Below the pieces are notes generated by a model. The model was not told where the DNA came from. It saw only the letters and a program-made list of their open reading frames with translations, and searched no databases. A DNA stretch of 64,000 nucleotides from an uncultured bacterium (GTDB lineage Bacteria; Cyanobacteriota; Vampirovibrionia; Gastranaerophilales; Gastranaerophilaceae): the NCBI GenBank assembly GCA_958366705.1, contig CATXCB010000004.1, positions 1 through 64,000 on the forward strand. Reading direction: 5' to 3'. Made by a program: the position numbers and the translations under genes. Shown here piece after piece: positions 50,932 through 59,843 of the stretch. Position 1 is the first letter of the stretch, and every line of letters begins with the position of its first letter.

Positions 50932-52413
50932 ATGCTCGGAAAAAACAGAATGGAATATGTTATAAAAAGTTGTCAAGCTGACAATGCTCAAGAATTACAA
51001 AACCTGTTAAACGAAATGTCCATGAATGGATGGGAATTATACAGCATGCATGAAGTTGGTGACGATGAAGACAATAACCAGTTAAACTGTATTTTCATGA
51101 GAGAAGCAAAATCCGAAAATAATTCTGACAGCGATATCGTTAATATTTCCGACTTTAAAAGTCAGATGGAAAAAATGCTGTCTCCAAAACTTACTGAATA
51201 CGAAAACTGTCTTGAAATTCAGTCTAAAATAAGAAGCCAGAAAGAAAAAATGAACAGAATTAAAGCTGAACTAGAGGGTGAAGCTCCTGCGTCTGTTTCA
51301 CGAAAAAAGCTTAATGATAAAATTTCTGCAGGGCTAAAAGAACTTGAAGAATTAAAAATACAGTTAAACAAAGCTACTTCTCCAGATTTGATGTATTCAA
51401 AACTTAAAGAAGAAAAACTTGCAATATACCTGAGTGAAGAACTTCTTGGGTTTGTTGATTCCGACAGAGATAACTCAGGTGAAGAACTCATCGCAGAAAC
51501 AGTTAAATCCAGATTAAATTTAACCAAAGAAATCGGTTATATCATTCCAAAAGTCATCTTCAAAGATGACGAAAATCTTAATCCTTGCGAATTCAGCATA
51601 AAAATTCGAGGAATGGAAGTTTTTAGAGCAGGTGTTTGCCCGAATTATTTAATGTTTTACGCAGATGAACTTCATACTGAACATAAAATTAAAAACTCTG
51701 TTGATGCAATTGATGGAATAACTGGCAGAAAAATCATTTGGGTAGAAAAAGACAAGACAAAAGACTTTTGGCAAAAAGGTATAACGCCATCAGAATATAT
51801 CGCAAAAGCTTTAGAATATATTTCTGTTAAATATGTTGATGATTTACTAGATTACGAAGATATCGACAAATATATTGAAGTCGTTGAAGCAGAAAATGAA
51901 TTTCTTGTAGAAAACATCATACCGGATTTGCTCACTTATGCTGATTTAAAATATATAATGACAAGTTTAATCAAAGAAAAAGTTTCAATCAAAAATATCA
52001 CATACCTATTCGAAAAAATAAATGATTTTGCTGATGAAACAGCTAAAGCTGACATTCTAAACAAAATCAGATTAACTTTAGCAAGACAAATTTGTCGTAA
52101 TTATGTAAATAATGATGGGGAAACCATTAGTGCTTTTGAAATATCAGAAAAAACATTTTCTAACATTATACTAAGCTGTGATGAAACAGAAGATGCTTTG
52201 ATAAAAATTGACGGAACATTAGCAGAAAAACTTGCCAATAAGATTATCAGAAAAGCAAAAAAATTAAATATTTATGCACCAAAACTAATTGTACCAATGG
52301 AATACAGACAAATGTTTTTCACATTATTGTCCCTGTACATTAATAATATTACAGTTCTTGCACAGGAAGAAATCGGTTGCACTTTCAAAATAGATTCTCT
52401 TGGAGAAATCTAG
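50932..52413 (+). CDS. DUF4177-like / FlhA cytoplasmic-domain fusion protein
   Basis: This 493-residue soluble protein has an unusual architecture. Residues about 7-57 match the DUF4177 pattern (M-E-Y-V-I-K, then M-N-G-W-E-L-Y-S-M and I-F-M-R-E). A charged coiled coil spans about 80-150. From about 175 the sequence follows the cytoplasmic domain of flagellar export gate FlhA (FHIPEP): E-I-G-Y-I-I-P-K-V-I-F-K-D-D, C-E-F-S-I-K-I-R-G-M-E-V-F, I-P-D-L-L near 330, and K-E-K-V-S-I-K-N-I. The eight membrane helices of FlhA are absent. It starts 4 bases after the udp stop. Confidence 0.75.
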   Translation: MLGKNRMEYVIKSCQADNAQELQNLLNEMSMNGWELYSMHEVGDDEDNNQLNCIFMREAKSENNSDSDIVNISDFKSQMEKMLSPKLTEYENCLEIQSKIRSQKEKMNRIKAELEGEAPASVSRKKLNDKISAGLKELEELKIQLNKATSPDLMYSKLKEEKLAIYLSEELLGFVDSDRDNSGEELIAETVKSRLNLTKEIGYIIPKVIFKDDENLNPCEFSIKIRGMEVFRAGVCPNYLMFYADELHTEHKIKNSVDAIDGITGRKIIWVEKDKTKDFWQKGITPSEYIAKALEYISVKYVDDLLDYEDIDKYIEVVEAENEFLVENIIPDLLTYADLKYIMTSLIKEKVSIKNITYLFEKINDFADETAKADILNKIRLTLARQICRNYVNNDGETISAFEISEKTFSNIILSCDETEDALIKIDGTLAEKLANKIIRKAKKLNIYAPKLIVPMEYRQMFFTLLSLYINNITVLAQEEIGCTFKIDSLGEI

Positions 52414-52419
52414 TGCTCG

Positions 52420-52800
52420 CCGCACCAAGGCAATATGCCCACAAGAAAGCTATACAGTTCAGCTCCGCATGGGTGCTACGCACGTAGATATGCTACCAGC
52501 TGAAACCTAAAGAAAGCGATACTGTCATTCTGAGCCTGCACGAACAGAGGGCGGGAACGTAGTGGAGTCTCGTTTAATGCGAGGACGCACGTAGATATGC
52601 TACCAGTTATACTCTAAAGTAAGCAGTATTCTCATACGGAGGCATTAGCCGAAATATCTCATCATTTTTAATAGATTCTTCGGGTTTCACCCTCAGAATG
52701 ACAATTTTCCCCTCTCCAAAATTAGGTGAGCAGTGTCGGTCGGCTTCTCCAAGCCAGCAAAAAGTTTTATGTCGGGTTAGTAAATCCGGCTTACTTAACT
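52420..52800. repeat. Cluster of interspersed repeats
   Basis: The 465-base gap after the FlhA-domain gene contains two GCACGTAGATATGCTACCAG units (52472 and 52586), a TCATTCTGAGCCTGCACGAA unit with GTAGTGGAGTCTCG (52527, near-copy of 18024), a degenerate GAGGCATTAGCCGAAATATC unit (52640), AGATTCTTCGGGTTTCACCC (52674) and GGTCGGCTTCTCCAAGCC running to GGCTTACTTAACTG (52738-52800, copy of 45253). No gene is seen. Confidence 0.75.
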
Positions 52801-52878
52801 GCATATTTGAATTTCTACCTAAACTGATATAACTAGAATAAATTTTGCATATTGTAAGAATTTTACATATAAGTCAAG

Positions 52879-54120
52879 TTATTGATTGTTGTTTTGAGCA
52901 ATTATTTTCTGCATTACATCTTTTGCAGTTTCTAATTGGATATCTTTTTTATCTGCAATATCTTTTGTTGTAAAACGAACTTCTATATCAGGTGAAATTC
53001 CTTTTTTGTTAATATCTTTACCTTTTGGAGTTAAATATTTTGCTATGGTTAAATTTAAACCTGTTTCGTTCGGCATAGCAATAATTTTTTGAACCATGCC
53101 TTTGCCATAGGTTTTTGTTCCGATGATTTTTGCTTTGTGATAATCTTTCATTGCTCCGGATAGAATTTCACTTGCACTGGCGCTAGTCCCATTTACAAGT
53201 AATATAATAGGTTTTTTTATTTGCAAATTTGAATCTTGAGCCATTACATCATATTTGTAACCATTTCTACCGACAATACTAACCAGTTTCCCTTTATCTA
53301 TAAATAAATTTGCTATAAATATTGCATTTGTCAGTAGTCCGCCTGTATTTCCACGCAAATCTACAATTAATCCTTTGGTATCTTGTGTGTTTTCCAAAGC
53401 TTCTATAAATTCGTTCGGTGTTGATGTGCTTATAAAACTGGAAATTTGAATATAACCTATATTTTTATCTACAGTACTCTTTACTGTTTTTATTTTAATT
53501 TCTTTACGAATAATTTTTTTATTTATTTTTTCTTTTTGTCTTAAAATGTCCATATTGACAAAAGTATTTACAGGACCTTTTACAAGGTTAGAAACTTCTG
53601 CTAAGGATAAACCGCTGACTTTGATACCATTAATAGACAAAATAATATCATCCGGTTTTAGGTCTGCAAATTGAGCCGGCGTTTCATCTATTACACTAAT
53701 AATTCTAATTTTACCGGAATCATTAACAATATTAACACCGATTCCGGAAATTTTGGAAGCTAATGATGTATTTTGTTCTGCAAACTCTTCTTTTGTTAAG
53801 AATCTGGAGTAAGGGTCATCCAGACTGGCAAGCATTGTTTCTATAGCAACTTTAGCATCTGCTTCTGTTTTTATTTTTCCTTGATAATGGTTTTTCCATC
53901 TAATCCAATGCTGATGATTAAAATTTGAATCATAATATTCATTTTTTATAGTTTGCCAGCTGTCATCAAAAAGCTTTTGCGCTGAAACTTGTGTTGTATC
54001 TATGTTCTTGGTTTCAGCGTTCAACATCGGGTTATGATTTGACAGATAAAGAGCATTTGCTGCAAATAAAGTTATTGTAGCTCCTACTAAAAATATTAAT
54101 GCTTTTACTCTTTGTCTCAT
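52879..54120 (-). CDS. ctpA: S41-family carboxyl-terminal processing protease
   Basis: This 413-residue periplasmic serine protease has an N-terminal membrane anchor or signal (about 5-25), a PDZ domain (about 115-195, G-I-G-V-N-I and D-I-I-L-S-I-N-G), and an S41 core with L-R-G-N-T-G-G near 257-263, nucleophile Ser in N-G-T-S-A-S-A-S-E near 311-319 and Lys in T-Y-G-K-G near 340. Members trim tails of envelope proteins; the substrate is unknown. It is transcribed toward the repeat cluster at 52420. Confidence 0.93.
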   Translation of the reverse strand: MRQRVKALIFLVGATITLFAANALYLSNHNPMLNAETKNIDTTQVSAQKLFDDSWQTIKNEYYDSNFNHQHWIRWKNHYQGKIKTEADAKVAIETMLASLDDPYSRFLTKEEFAEQNTSLASKISGIGVNIVNDSGKIRIISVIDETPAQFADLKPDDIILSINGIKVSGLSLAEVSNLVKGPVNTFVNMDILRQKEKINKKIIRKEIKIKTVKSTVDKNIGYIQISSFISTSTPNEFIEALENTQDTKGLIVDLRGNTGGLLTNAIFIANLFIDKGKLVSIVGRNGYKYDVMAQDSNLQIKKPIILLVNGTSASASEILSGAMKDYHKAKIIGTKTYGKGMVQKIIAMPNETGLNLTIAKYLTPKGKDINKKGISPDIEVRFTTKDIADKKDIQLETAKDVMQKIIAQNNNQ

Positions 54121-54194
54121 AACTTAATTTAACATCAAGTTTTTTTAAGAATCAATATACTTTTTGTTTAATACAAGTAAGTATTTAAAAATCT

Positions 54195-54878
54195 TTATAA
54201 ACTATCAAATCCGGGAGAATAAGATGGAAGATTTTTGTAGCCTTCATTTTGTAAAACAGCTTTCTTTATATATCTATTTGTATAATTTCCTTTTTCTAAC
54301 AACTTTTTCAGAGTATTTTCTCTTGTTACAAGAGCGTGTTCTTCCTGATTACTCTCTGGATAAAGTTTTACAATATCATTCCAAACAACAGCTTCCATTG
54401 TCCAAGCATATGTTTCTTCGGCAAGGGAATTATATTCATCCTGATGAAGTGCTTCATGGGCTAATAAAGCTGCTATAGCACCTGCAGGTGCATTTTGATG
54501 TTTTGAGTTTATATATATATATAATTTTTTCCCCTTTTTCCATCCTAATGCATCAAATGTTGCATAATCTTTGTTAATATCACCAAGATTTCTAAACTCT
54601 ATTTTTACAGGTCTTTGCGACAAGTTATTCCCAAGAATTGCGTTTCGCGAAAACATTCCCTCTGTATCTTTGAGCATATCCAGAGCCACGTAAAACACCT
54701 CATCATTTCCTACATCTTTGTACCCTGGTGTAATTTGTTTAATATACTCAGGAGTATACTTTGCGGGATATTGATGCGGAACAGTCATATCCGGTTGAGC
54801 AGCAATTGCTCCTGTTTGCATAATCGTGACGATTACTGCTGCACTTAATATTTTATCTATAAATCTTTTAATCTTCAT
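54195..54878 (-). CDS. Secreted HExxH metallopeptidase-like protein
   Basis: This 227-residue protein has a signal peptide (core about 12-26, ending A-I-A-A). The motif L-A-H-E-A-L-H-Q-D-E-Y near 138-148 is an HExxH zinc site, followed by L-A-E-E-T-Y-A-W, whose Glu may be the third ligand. The mature domain is about 200 residues with no named family. It could be an envelope or host-directed peptidase, or an inactive relative. Neighbours on the same strand are ctpA downstream and a TPR gene upstream. Confidence 0.7.
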   Translation of the reverse strand: MKIKRFIDKILSAAVIVTIMQTGAIAAQPDMTVPHQYPAKYTPEYIKQITPGYKDVGNDEVFYVALDMLKDTEGMFSRNAILGNNLSQRPVKIEFRNLGDINKDYATFDALGWKKGKKLYIYINSKHQNAPAGAIAALLAHEALHQDEYNSLAEETYAWTMEAVVWNDIVKLYPESNQEEHALVTRENTLKKLLEKGNYTNRYIKKAVLQNEGYKNLPSYSPGFDSL

Positions 54879-54954
54879 GTTTCAGCCGTCCTCTTTAAGT
54901 AAATTCATAATATGTATTATATTGATGTTTTTTGCCAAATCAAATTAATTTTTG

Positions 54955-56529
54955 TTAATTTTTATTTTTTCTGTTTAACTTGACCAATTCAGAATACATA
55001 AATTTGTATTCATTAGAGTTATCAAGGGTTTCAGCTTCTGAAACATATTCAAGCGCAGTTTTATAATCCCCTTTATTTTTATAAAATTCGCTCATTTTTG
55101 CATAGTATTTTGGATTATTCAAATCATACAGAATAGCCCTTTTCATACATTCAACAGCTTCATCAATATCATTAAGCTTTTCTCTGACAAGCGAAAGATA
55201 ATAATACCCTTCAGAGCAGTTAATATCAAGTGAAATCGCGTTCTGTGCATAATCTTTAGCCAGTTCAAATTTTTCTTGAGAATATGCTGTTTTGGCTCCA
55301 ATTATATAACCGGAAATATAATTTTGGTTTATCTCAATAATCTTGTTTGCAATTTCAAGAGCTTTATCATAATTTTTTTCTTTTAGATAAATATCTGCCA
55401 TATCACTTAAATAGTTCAAATTTTCCGGATTATTTTTGATAACGTCATTGATTAATTCCTCAGCTTTGTCAAAGATATTTAATTCCGAGTATATTTTACT
55501 CAGTGAAATTTTTGTAAAATCATCGGTAAAACCTTTTTGGAGATTTTGTTCTAGCAAAGATTTTGCTCCGAGAAAGTCTTTATTTTCAACAAGTAATAGA
55601 GCTTTTAAAACGCAGGCTTGTGAATGGTTTGCATCAATATCCAGAATTGCGTCAATTTCTTTTTTTGCTTTGCCGAATTCTTTTTTGTCAAAATATAAAT
55701 AAGCAAGCGAATATCTATAATCCAAGTTATCCGGATTCAGATACAGTGCTTTTGTATAAGCTTTTTGAGCTTCTTCCAGCCAGCCGTTGTAAAAATATGC
55801 GTTTGCCAGATTGTAAAAATATTTTGAATTTGAACTGTCAAGATTTACAGCTTTTGAAAAATTTTTAATAGCTTCAATAAAATCCATTTTTTCTAAATCA
55901 AACAAACCTAAAAAATTAAGAACTTCTGGATTTTGTGAGTTTTTACCAATTTTATTAAATATTAAATCTGCTTCTTCCAGATTTTTTTCATCGAATTTAA
56001 TTTTTCCTTCCAGAAGTAAAACTCTTTCATCATCGTGATTACACTGAGCCAGTAATTCTTTTGCCCTTTCTATTTCTCCGTTATAATAAAAAGCATTAGC
56101 ACATTCTATTCTTACATCAGTGGTAAACATTTCTGAATCTTTATATTTATCAATTTCACAGAATAATTTCAATTTAACAAGTATTCTGACAAGGTCTTTC
56201 AAATTTTCAGAATTTTTATTTTCTTCAAAAAGTTTTGTTGAAATTTTTAAAACCGCATCATAATCTTCCTGACGTTCTTTTATTGTTCTCAAAAGTTTCA
56301 AGGTTTCGGCATGAGAATCATTGAGAGAAAGAACTCTATCCAGATATTGCAGCGCGCGGGAATAGTTGTTAATCAAAAAATACAATTCTCCAATCTGAAA
56401 CAAGATTTCAATATTATCACCCTCAAGCTCAAGAGCTTTATATAACATTTCAATTGCAGGCTTGAAATATTTTTGCTCTTTTAGTTCAAAAGCTTGTTTT
56501 ATGTATTGTAAACTTTGATTATTTTCCAT
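54955..56529 (-). CDS. Tetratricopeptide-repeat protein
   Basis: This 524-residue protein consists almost wholly of TPR units, at least twelve, from about residue 5 to 515. Examples are F-Y-N-L-A-N-A-Y-F-Y-N-G-W near 236-248 and A-L-Y-L-N-P-D-N near 260-267. There is no signal peptide, so it is cytoplasmic or membrane-associated through partners. It starts 13 bases after the FtsB/DivIC-like gene and likely shares its transcript. Confidence 0.9.
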   Translation of the reverse strand: MENNQSLQYIKQAFELKEQKYFKPAIEMLYKALELEGDNIEILFQIGELYFLINNYSRALQYLDRVLSLNDSHAETLKLLRTIKERQEDYDAVLKISTKLFEENKNSENLKDLVRILVKLKLFCEIDKYKDSEMFTTDVRIECANAFYYNGEIERAKELLAQCNHDDERVLLLEGKIKFDEKNLEEADLIFNKIGKNSQNPEVLNFLGLFDLEKMDFIEAIKNFSKAVNLDSSNSKYFYNLANAYFYNGWLEEAQKAYTKALYLNPDNLDYRYSLAYLYFDKKEFGKAKKEIDAILDIDANHSQACVLKALLLVENKDFLGAKSLLEQNLQKGFTDDFTKISLSKIYSELNIFDKAEELINDVIKNNPENLNYLSDMADIYLKEKNYDKALEIANKIIEINQNYISGYIIGAKTAYSQEKFELAKDYAQNAISLDINCSEGYYYLSLVREKLNDIDEAVECMKRAILYDLNNPKYYAKMSEFYKNKGDYKTALEYVSEAETLDNSNEYKFMYSELVKLNRKNKN

Positions 56530-56542
56530 ATATTTTCCATCT

Positions 56543-57004
56543 CTATTCTTCTACAACTTCTTGCGGTATATAAATTTTACCGGCAGGTTCAACAGGTTTT
56601 TCTTTCTTTTTGAGAGGAAACCAGTTCAATTTCCAGGAAGATTTTTTCTTTTTAGGTTCTTCCACTTTTTTGTTGATTATTATCAAAACTTCGTCTTCAC
56701 CTGCCATTTTAAGATTATTTCTGGCAATTCCCTCAAGGCTGTTGTCAGATGTAATCATTTTCTTTTCGGATTTCAAGTCCTGATTTCTCATCTGAGCTTT
56801 TTTCAAAAGATTTTCTAAAGTGACGGCTTTTCCTTGATAGGAGATGATTTTAGAAATATTTAAAATTGCTCCATATCCGATTTGAATCAAACAAAAAACT
56901 AACACTAGAGTCAGAAAAGAATAGTAAAAACCGGTTTTTCTTCCGTGTTTTCTTGCCGCTCTTTGCTGTTTTTTTGTATCTAAATCCGTATGTTCTGTAG
57001 TCAA
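56543..57004 (-). CDS. Septum formation initiator (FtsB/DivIC family)
   Basis: This 153-residue bitopic protein has a basic cytoplasmic N-terminus (about 13-24), one membrane helix (about 26-46), a coiled coil (about 55-88) and the conserved tail E-G-I-A-R-N-N-L-K-M-A-G-E-D-E-V near 91-106. This matches the DivIC/FtsB divisome proteins. A Lys/Pro-rich C-terminal extension of about 40 residues is unusual. Confidence 0.85.
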   Translation of the reverse strand: MTTEHTDLDTKKQQRAARKHGRKTGFYYSFLTLVLVFCLIQIGYGAILNISKIISYQGKAVTLENLLKKAQMRNQDLKSEKKMITSDNSLEGIARNNLKMAGEDEVLIIINKKVEEPKKKKSSWKLNWFPLKKKEKPVEPAGKIYIPQEVVEE

Positions 57005-57070
57005 AATCAGGTTCCTCTTGTATCAATTATAAACAAAATTTACGTCCGGGACAAAAATATGTTTAGAAAT

Positions 57071-57982
57071 TTACAATTTAAAATTAGTCATGATACTAAA
57101 CTGATTTTTTGCAGGTCTTCCATCGTTATAATGAGTTTGACTTGCACCGAATTCAAACATTAATCGGTCTCTGTCTTTGTCGCCAAAAGGGTTTATGGAT
57201 AAATATACAGCTGCTTTTTGTCTTTCTTTAGATATATCTGCTGATAAGGATTCCCGTATTGTAAAATATTGATTAATTTTATATGACGGAGAAAAGAAAA
57301 AATTATCATTATAATCATTATTTGTTGAGTTAACGGTTTTCATGTATGAAGTACTTACAGAAAATTTCTTTGTAAAATCGTAACTGGAAAATACACCTGT
57401 AGATTGTTCTAATTCCGCATAATAAATTTCTTGACCGTATACTGCTCCTGTTTTAAATTTTCCAAATTGTTTATAGTTTTTCTTAGAAACTGGCGATATG
57501 CTGTATTCAGGAGCATTGTATTTTGAATATTTATTCTGTAAATTTAATGATGGAGATGCTAAATCTGTGTATTTAGCACTTTCAACAGCTTCCGGACGCT
57601 TGATGTTCAATTTTGCAAGCTGATTATTTGAAAAATCCAGAGTAACTGCATCATCCTCACCCTCATAATATTCTGCATACCCTTGTAAAACATCAGAATA
57701 TAACGAATTTAATTCCTCTTCATCAATCTCTTCTTCTTGCGGAGTCTCTTGTGCTGGTTTAGAAGTATCCGCTGTAATATCATCAGTTGTTATATCATTT
57801 TTTCCCGCAGCTTCTTTTTCAACACCAAAAGCTGAATCATTTTCATATTCAGTATCAGGTATATGATAGACAAACAACATCGGTTTGGATTGTACGTTGT
57901 TTTGCATAAGTGAATTGCTTTCGGCATTAACCGGAAGTAAAGATATCATAAATGCTAATAATATCAATCCAACCTTATACAT
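57071..57982 (-). CDS. Predicted outer-membrane-associated protein
   Basis: This 303-residue protein has a signal peptide (about 1-20, V-N-A-E). An acidic disordered region (about 55-110, E-E-E-I-D-E-E-E) leads to alternating polar/hydrophobic strands with many aromatic residues (Y-S-I-S-P-V, F-F-F-S-P-S-Y-K, F-E-F-G-A-S). It ends in F-S-I-M-T-N-F-K-L. A small beta-barrel is likely, though no family is recognised. First gene of a run with the FtsB-like and TPR genes. Confidence 0.65.
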   Translation of the reverse strand: MYKVGLILLAFMISLLPVNAESNSLMQNNVQSKPMLFVYHIPDTEYENDSAFGVEKEAAGKNDITTDDITADTSKPAQETPQEEEIDEEELNSLYSDVLQGYAEYYEGEDDAVTLDFSNNQLAKLNIKRPEAVESAKYTDLASPSLNLQNKYSKYNAPEYSISPVSKKNYKQFGKFKTGAVYGQEIYYAELEQSTGVFSSYDFTKKFSVSTSYMKTVNSTNNDYNDNFFFSPSYKINQYFTIRESLSADISKERQKAAVYLSINPFGDKDRDRLMFEFGASQTHYNDGRPAKNQFSIMTNFKL

Positions 57983-58064
57983 ACTAAAATTTTACACCAT
58001 AAATTAAGTATCTTCAATCCATTTATTAGAGTAAAAAGTTTAAAAATATAGTTTTATAAAGAGC

Positions 58065-58150
58065 TTGACAACTATTTTTTTCTATGGTAACATAAATGTG
58101 GGGTAAATGTATATTTATAAGTCTTATCAATTTGATGAGACTTTCTTTTT
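58065..58150 (+). promoter_or_regulatory. Promoter followed by early terminator, possible attenuator
   Basis: TTGACA (58065-58070), 17 bases and TAACAT (58088-58093) form a good promoter. About 25 bases after the likely start site, an 11-bp stem (58119-58129 with 58133-58143, one G-T pair) is followed by TCTTTTT. An ATG at 58107 after GGGG opens 25 codons rich in Phe and Tyr across the hairpin. The Spy-like gene starts 214 bases after the hairpin. Confidence 0.5.
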
Positions 58151-58356
58151 CGAGAGTTGTTCTGATTTTTGTTATTTAAAGTAAAAAACATCGTAAATAG
58201 TCTTTACAGACATTCTGGACTCGTTTTGAAATCTCATAATAATACAGCTTTTCAAGTATTTTACAAAATAAAATGAACAATTTTTATTTTAATTCGTTTA
58301 ATAAAATGTGAAGGTTAAAACAAGAGTAATTAAGAAAGCTTGAGAAAGGATTTAGA

Positions 58357-58935
58357 ATGAAAAAACTATTAATTTTAGCTGGTGTAATCGCATTAACAGC
58401 AACAACACAGGTGTACGCGCAGGATAAACAATCTCCGCAGCCATGCCCGTTTAATCATCAGGAAGCTCCAAAAATGATGCCTGTTTGTCCATGCAAAATG
58501 CATAAACCTCTTTTTGATATGAAAAAGTTTGAACAAGAATTAAAATTGACAGATGCCCAAAAAGAACAGGCAAAACAAATTAGAGAAAAAGAGGTAAAAG
58601 CTTTAGAACCGATTAAAGAACAAATGAAACTAAAACAACAGCAAATGCAGGACATCTTTAATGAAAGATTAACTCTTAAAGAAAGACAGGAAAAATTAGC
58701 TCCGCTGCATCAGGAAATGGCATTATTAGGAAAACAAATGCGTGAAGTTCGTATGCAAAGCAAAAAAGAATTTGAGTCAATCTTAACAAACAAACAGTTG
58801 AAGAAATTAAGCAAATTAAAAGCTGAAGCCAAACAAGAGTTCAAAGCCAGACATAGAAAAGGTCAATTTCATAGAAGACATTATATGAAGATACAACAAA
58901 ACGACGCACCAAAAGCACCTGTTGTTGAAGAATAA
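58357..58935 (+). CDS. Periplasmic Spy/CpxP-like protein
   Basis: This 192-residue protein has a signal peptide to A-Q (about 22), then a Cys/His/Met-rich start (C-P-F-N-H, C-P-C-K-M-H) that could bind metal. Helical Spy-type repeats carry L-T-D-A-Q near 63-67 and L-T-N-K-Q near 147-151, the LTxxQ motifs. A basic C-terminus (H-R-K-G-Q-F-H-R-R-H) follows. Spy chaperones reduce periplasmic protein aggregation. It may be controlled by the upstream attenuator-like element, and ends at a terminator. Confidence 0.82.
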   Translation: MKKLLILAGVIALTATTQVYAQDKQSPQPCPFNHQEAPKMMPVCPCKMHKPLFDMKKFEQELKLTDAQKEQAKQIREKEVKALEPIKEQMKLKQQQMQDIFNERLTLKERQEKLAPLHQEMALLGKQMREVRMQSKKEFESILTNKQLKKLSKLKAEAKQEFKARHRKGQFHRRHYMKIQQNDAPKAPVVEE

Positions 58936-58958
58936 TCTTATCCTCATATAAATTTATT

Positions 58959-58982
58959 AGCTGCTGTATTTCTACAGCAGCT
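58959..58982 (+). terminator. Terminator of the Spy-like gene
   Basis: AGCTGCTGTA (58959-58968) and TACAGCAGCT (58973-58982) enclose a 4-base loop and are followed by TTTTTTAG. Confidence 0.92.
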
Positions 58983-59131
58983 TTTTTAGTTTAATAACCT
59001 TTGACTTTTTCCAAATTATCATTAAACAAATTTATAAACTAGTCCAAACAGATGATTTTTGCCGGAAATATTGAGAAAAATATCAAAATATCCGACAATA
59101 ATTAATAAACAATACATGTAGAGGTAGCAGC

Positions 59132-59827
59132 ATGAAAATAAACGGTGGAATTCATTATAACGAAAACGGGTTAACTACATCTATCAGAGCAATGCATCTT
59201 GATAGTGAATTAATCGGTATCAGCAATGAAAACATAGGCGGTTTTGATAAAATCGGTTATCAAAGAAAAGAAGCTGTAGTTTCATCTTTTGCTGAATATC
59301 TAGGTGTGCATGCCCTATCTACAACAAAAGATGATAGAGTTGGACGAATAAGCGTTTCTCCCAATCCACTGGATATAGCTTTAGCAAATAAAGGCTATTT
59401 TCAAACAGAAACAGAACATGGTATTAAATTGACACGTGACGGGAGATTTAAAATAGGTAAAGACGGCTCCTTATTGAATCTTGAAGATGCTCAAATTTTG
59501 TCTAATGCCGGTACACCTATAAAATTTCCGTTTATTCCACAGGATTTAAAACAGGTCAAAATAGATAAATCCGGAAAAATAAGTTTGTTTAATCCTAACA
59601 CAAATAAAGTTATGAATATTGGACAGCTTGGTGTCGTTGATACCAATGGTGTCCTTGTTATGGATCCAAATGTAAAGCAGGGTTATAATGAATTTTCAAA
59701 CGTTGCATTGCATGAAGAGTTCATTAAAATGATGCCTATTATGAAGAATTTTGATGCAAACCGGCAAATGTTTATGCTTCAAAATGCAAATTTAGGTAAA
59801 GCAATTTCTCAATTAAGTCAGGCATAA
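59132..59827 (+). CDS. Divergent flagellar rod/hook-type protein (FlgF/G-like)
   Basis: This 231-residue protein is of the FlgE/F/G family. A central FlgG-type fold shows N-P-L-D-I-A-L-A-N-K-G-Y-F-Q-T near 78-92, then L-T-R-D-G-R-F-K near 99-106. The C-terminus (N-L-G-K-A-I-S-Q-L) is compatible with the D0 helix. The N-terminal helix lacks the usual N-N-x-A-N-x-N-T-x-G-Y-K, reading I-S-N-E-N-I-G-G-F-D-K-I-G-Y-Q-R-K. It is first of a run of four rod genes. Confidence 0.8.
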   Translation: MKINGGIHYNENGLTTSIRAMHLDSELIGISNENIGGFDKIGYQRKEAVVSSFAEYLGVHALSTTKDDRVGRISVSPNPLDIALANKGYFQTETEHGIKLTRDGRFKIGKDGSLLNLEDAQILSNAGTPIKFPFIPQDLKQVKIDKSGKISLFNPNTNKVMNIGQLGVVDTNGVLVMDPNVKQGYNEFSNVALHEEFIKMMPIMKNFDANRQMFMLQNANLGKAISQLSQA

Positions 59828-59843
59828 GATAGAGGGCTGGTAA

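Noticed and set aside
52607..52804. 65-codon frame on the minus strand
   Set aside because: It lies wholly within the repeat cluster between two genes.
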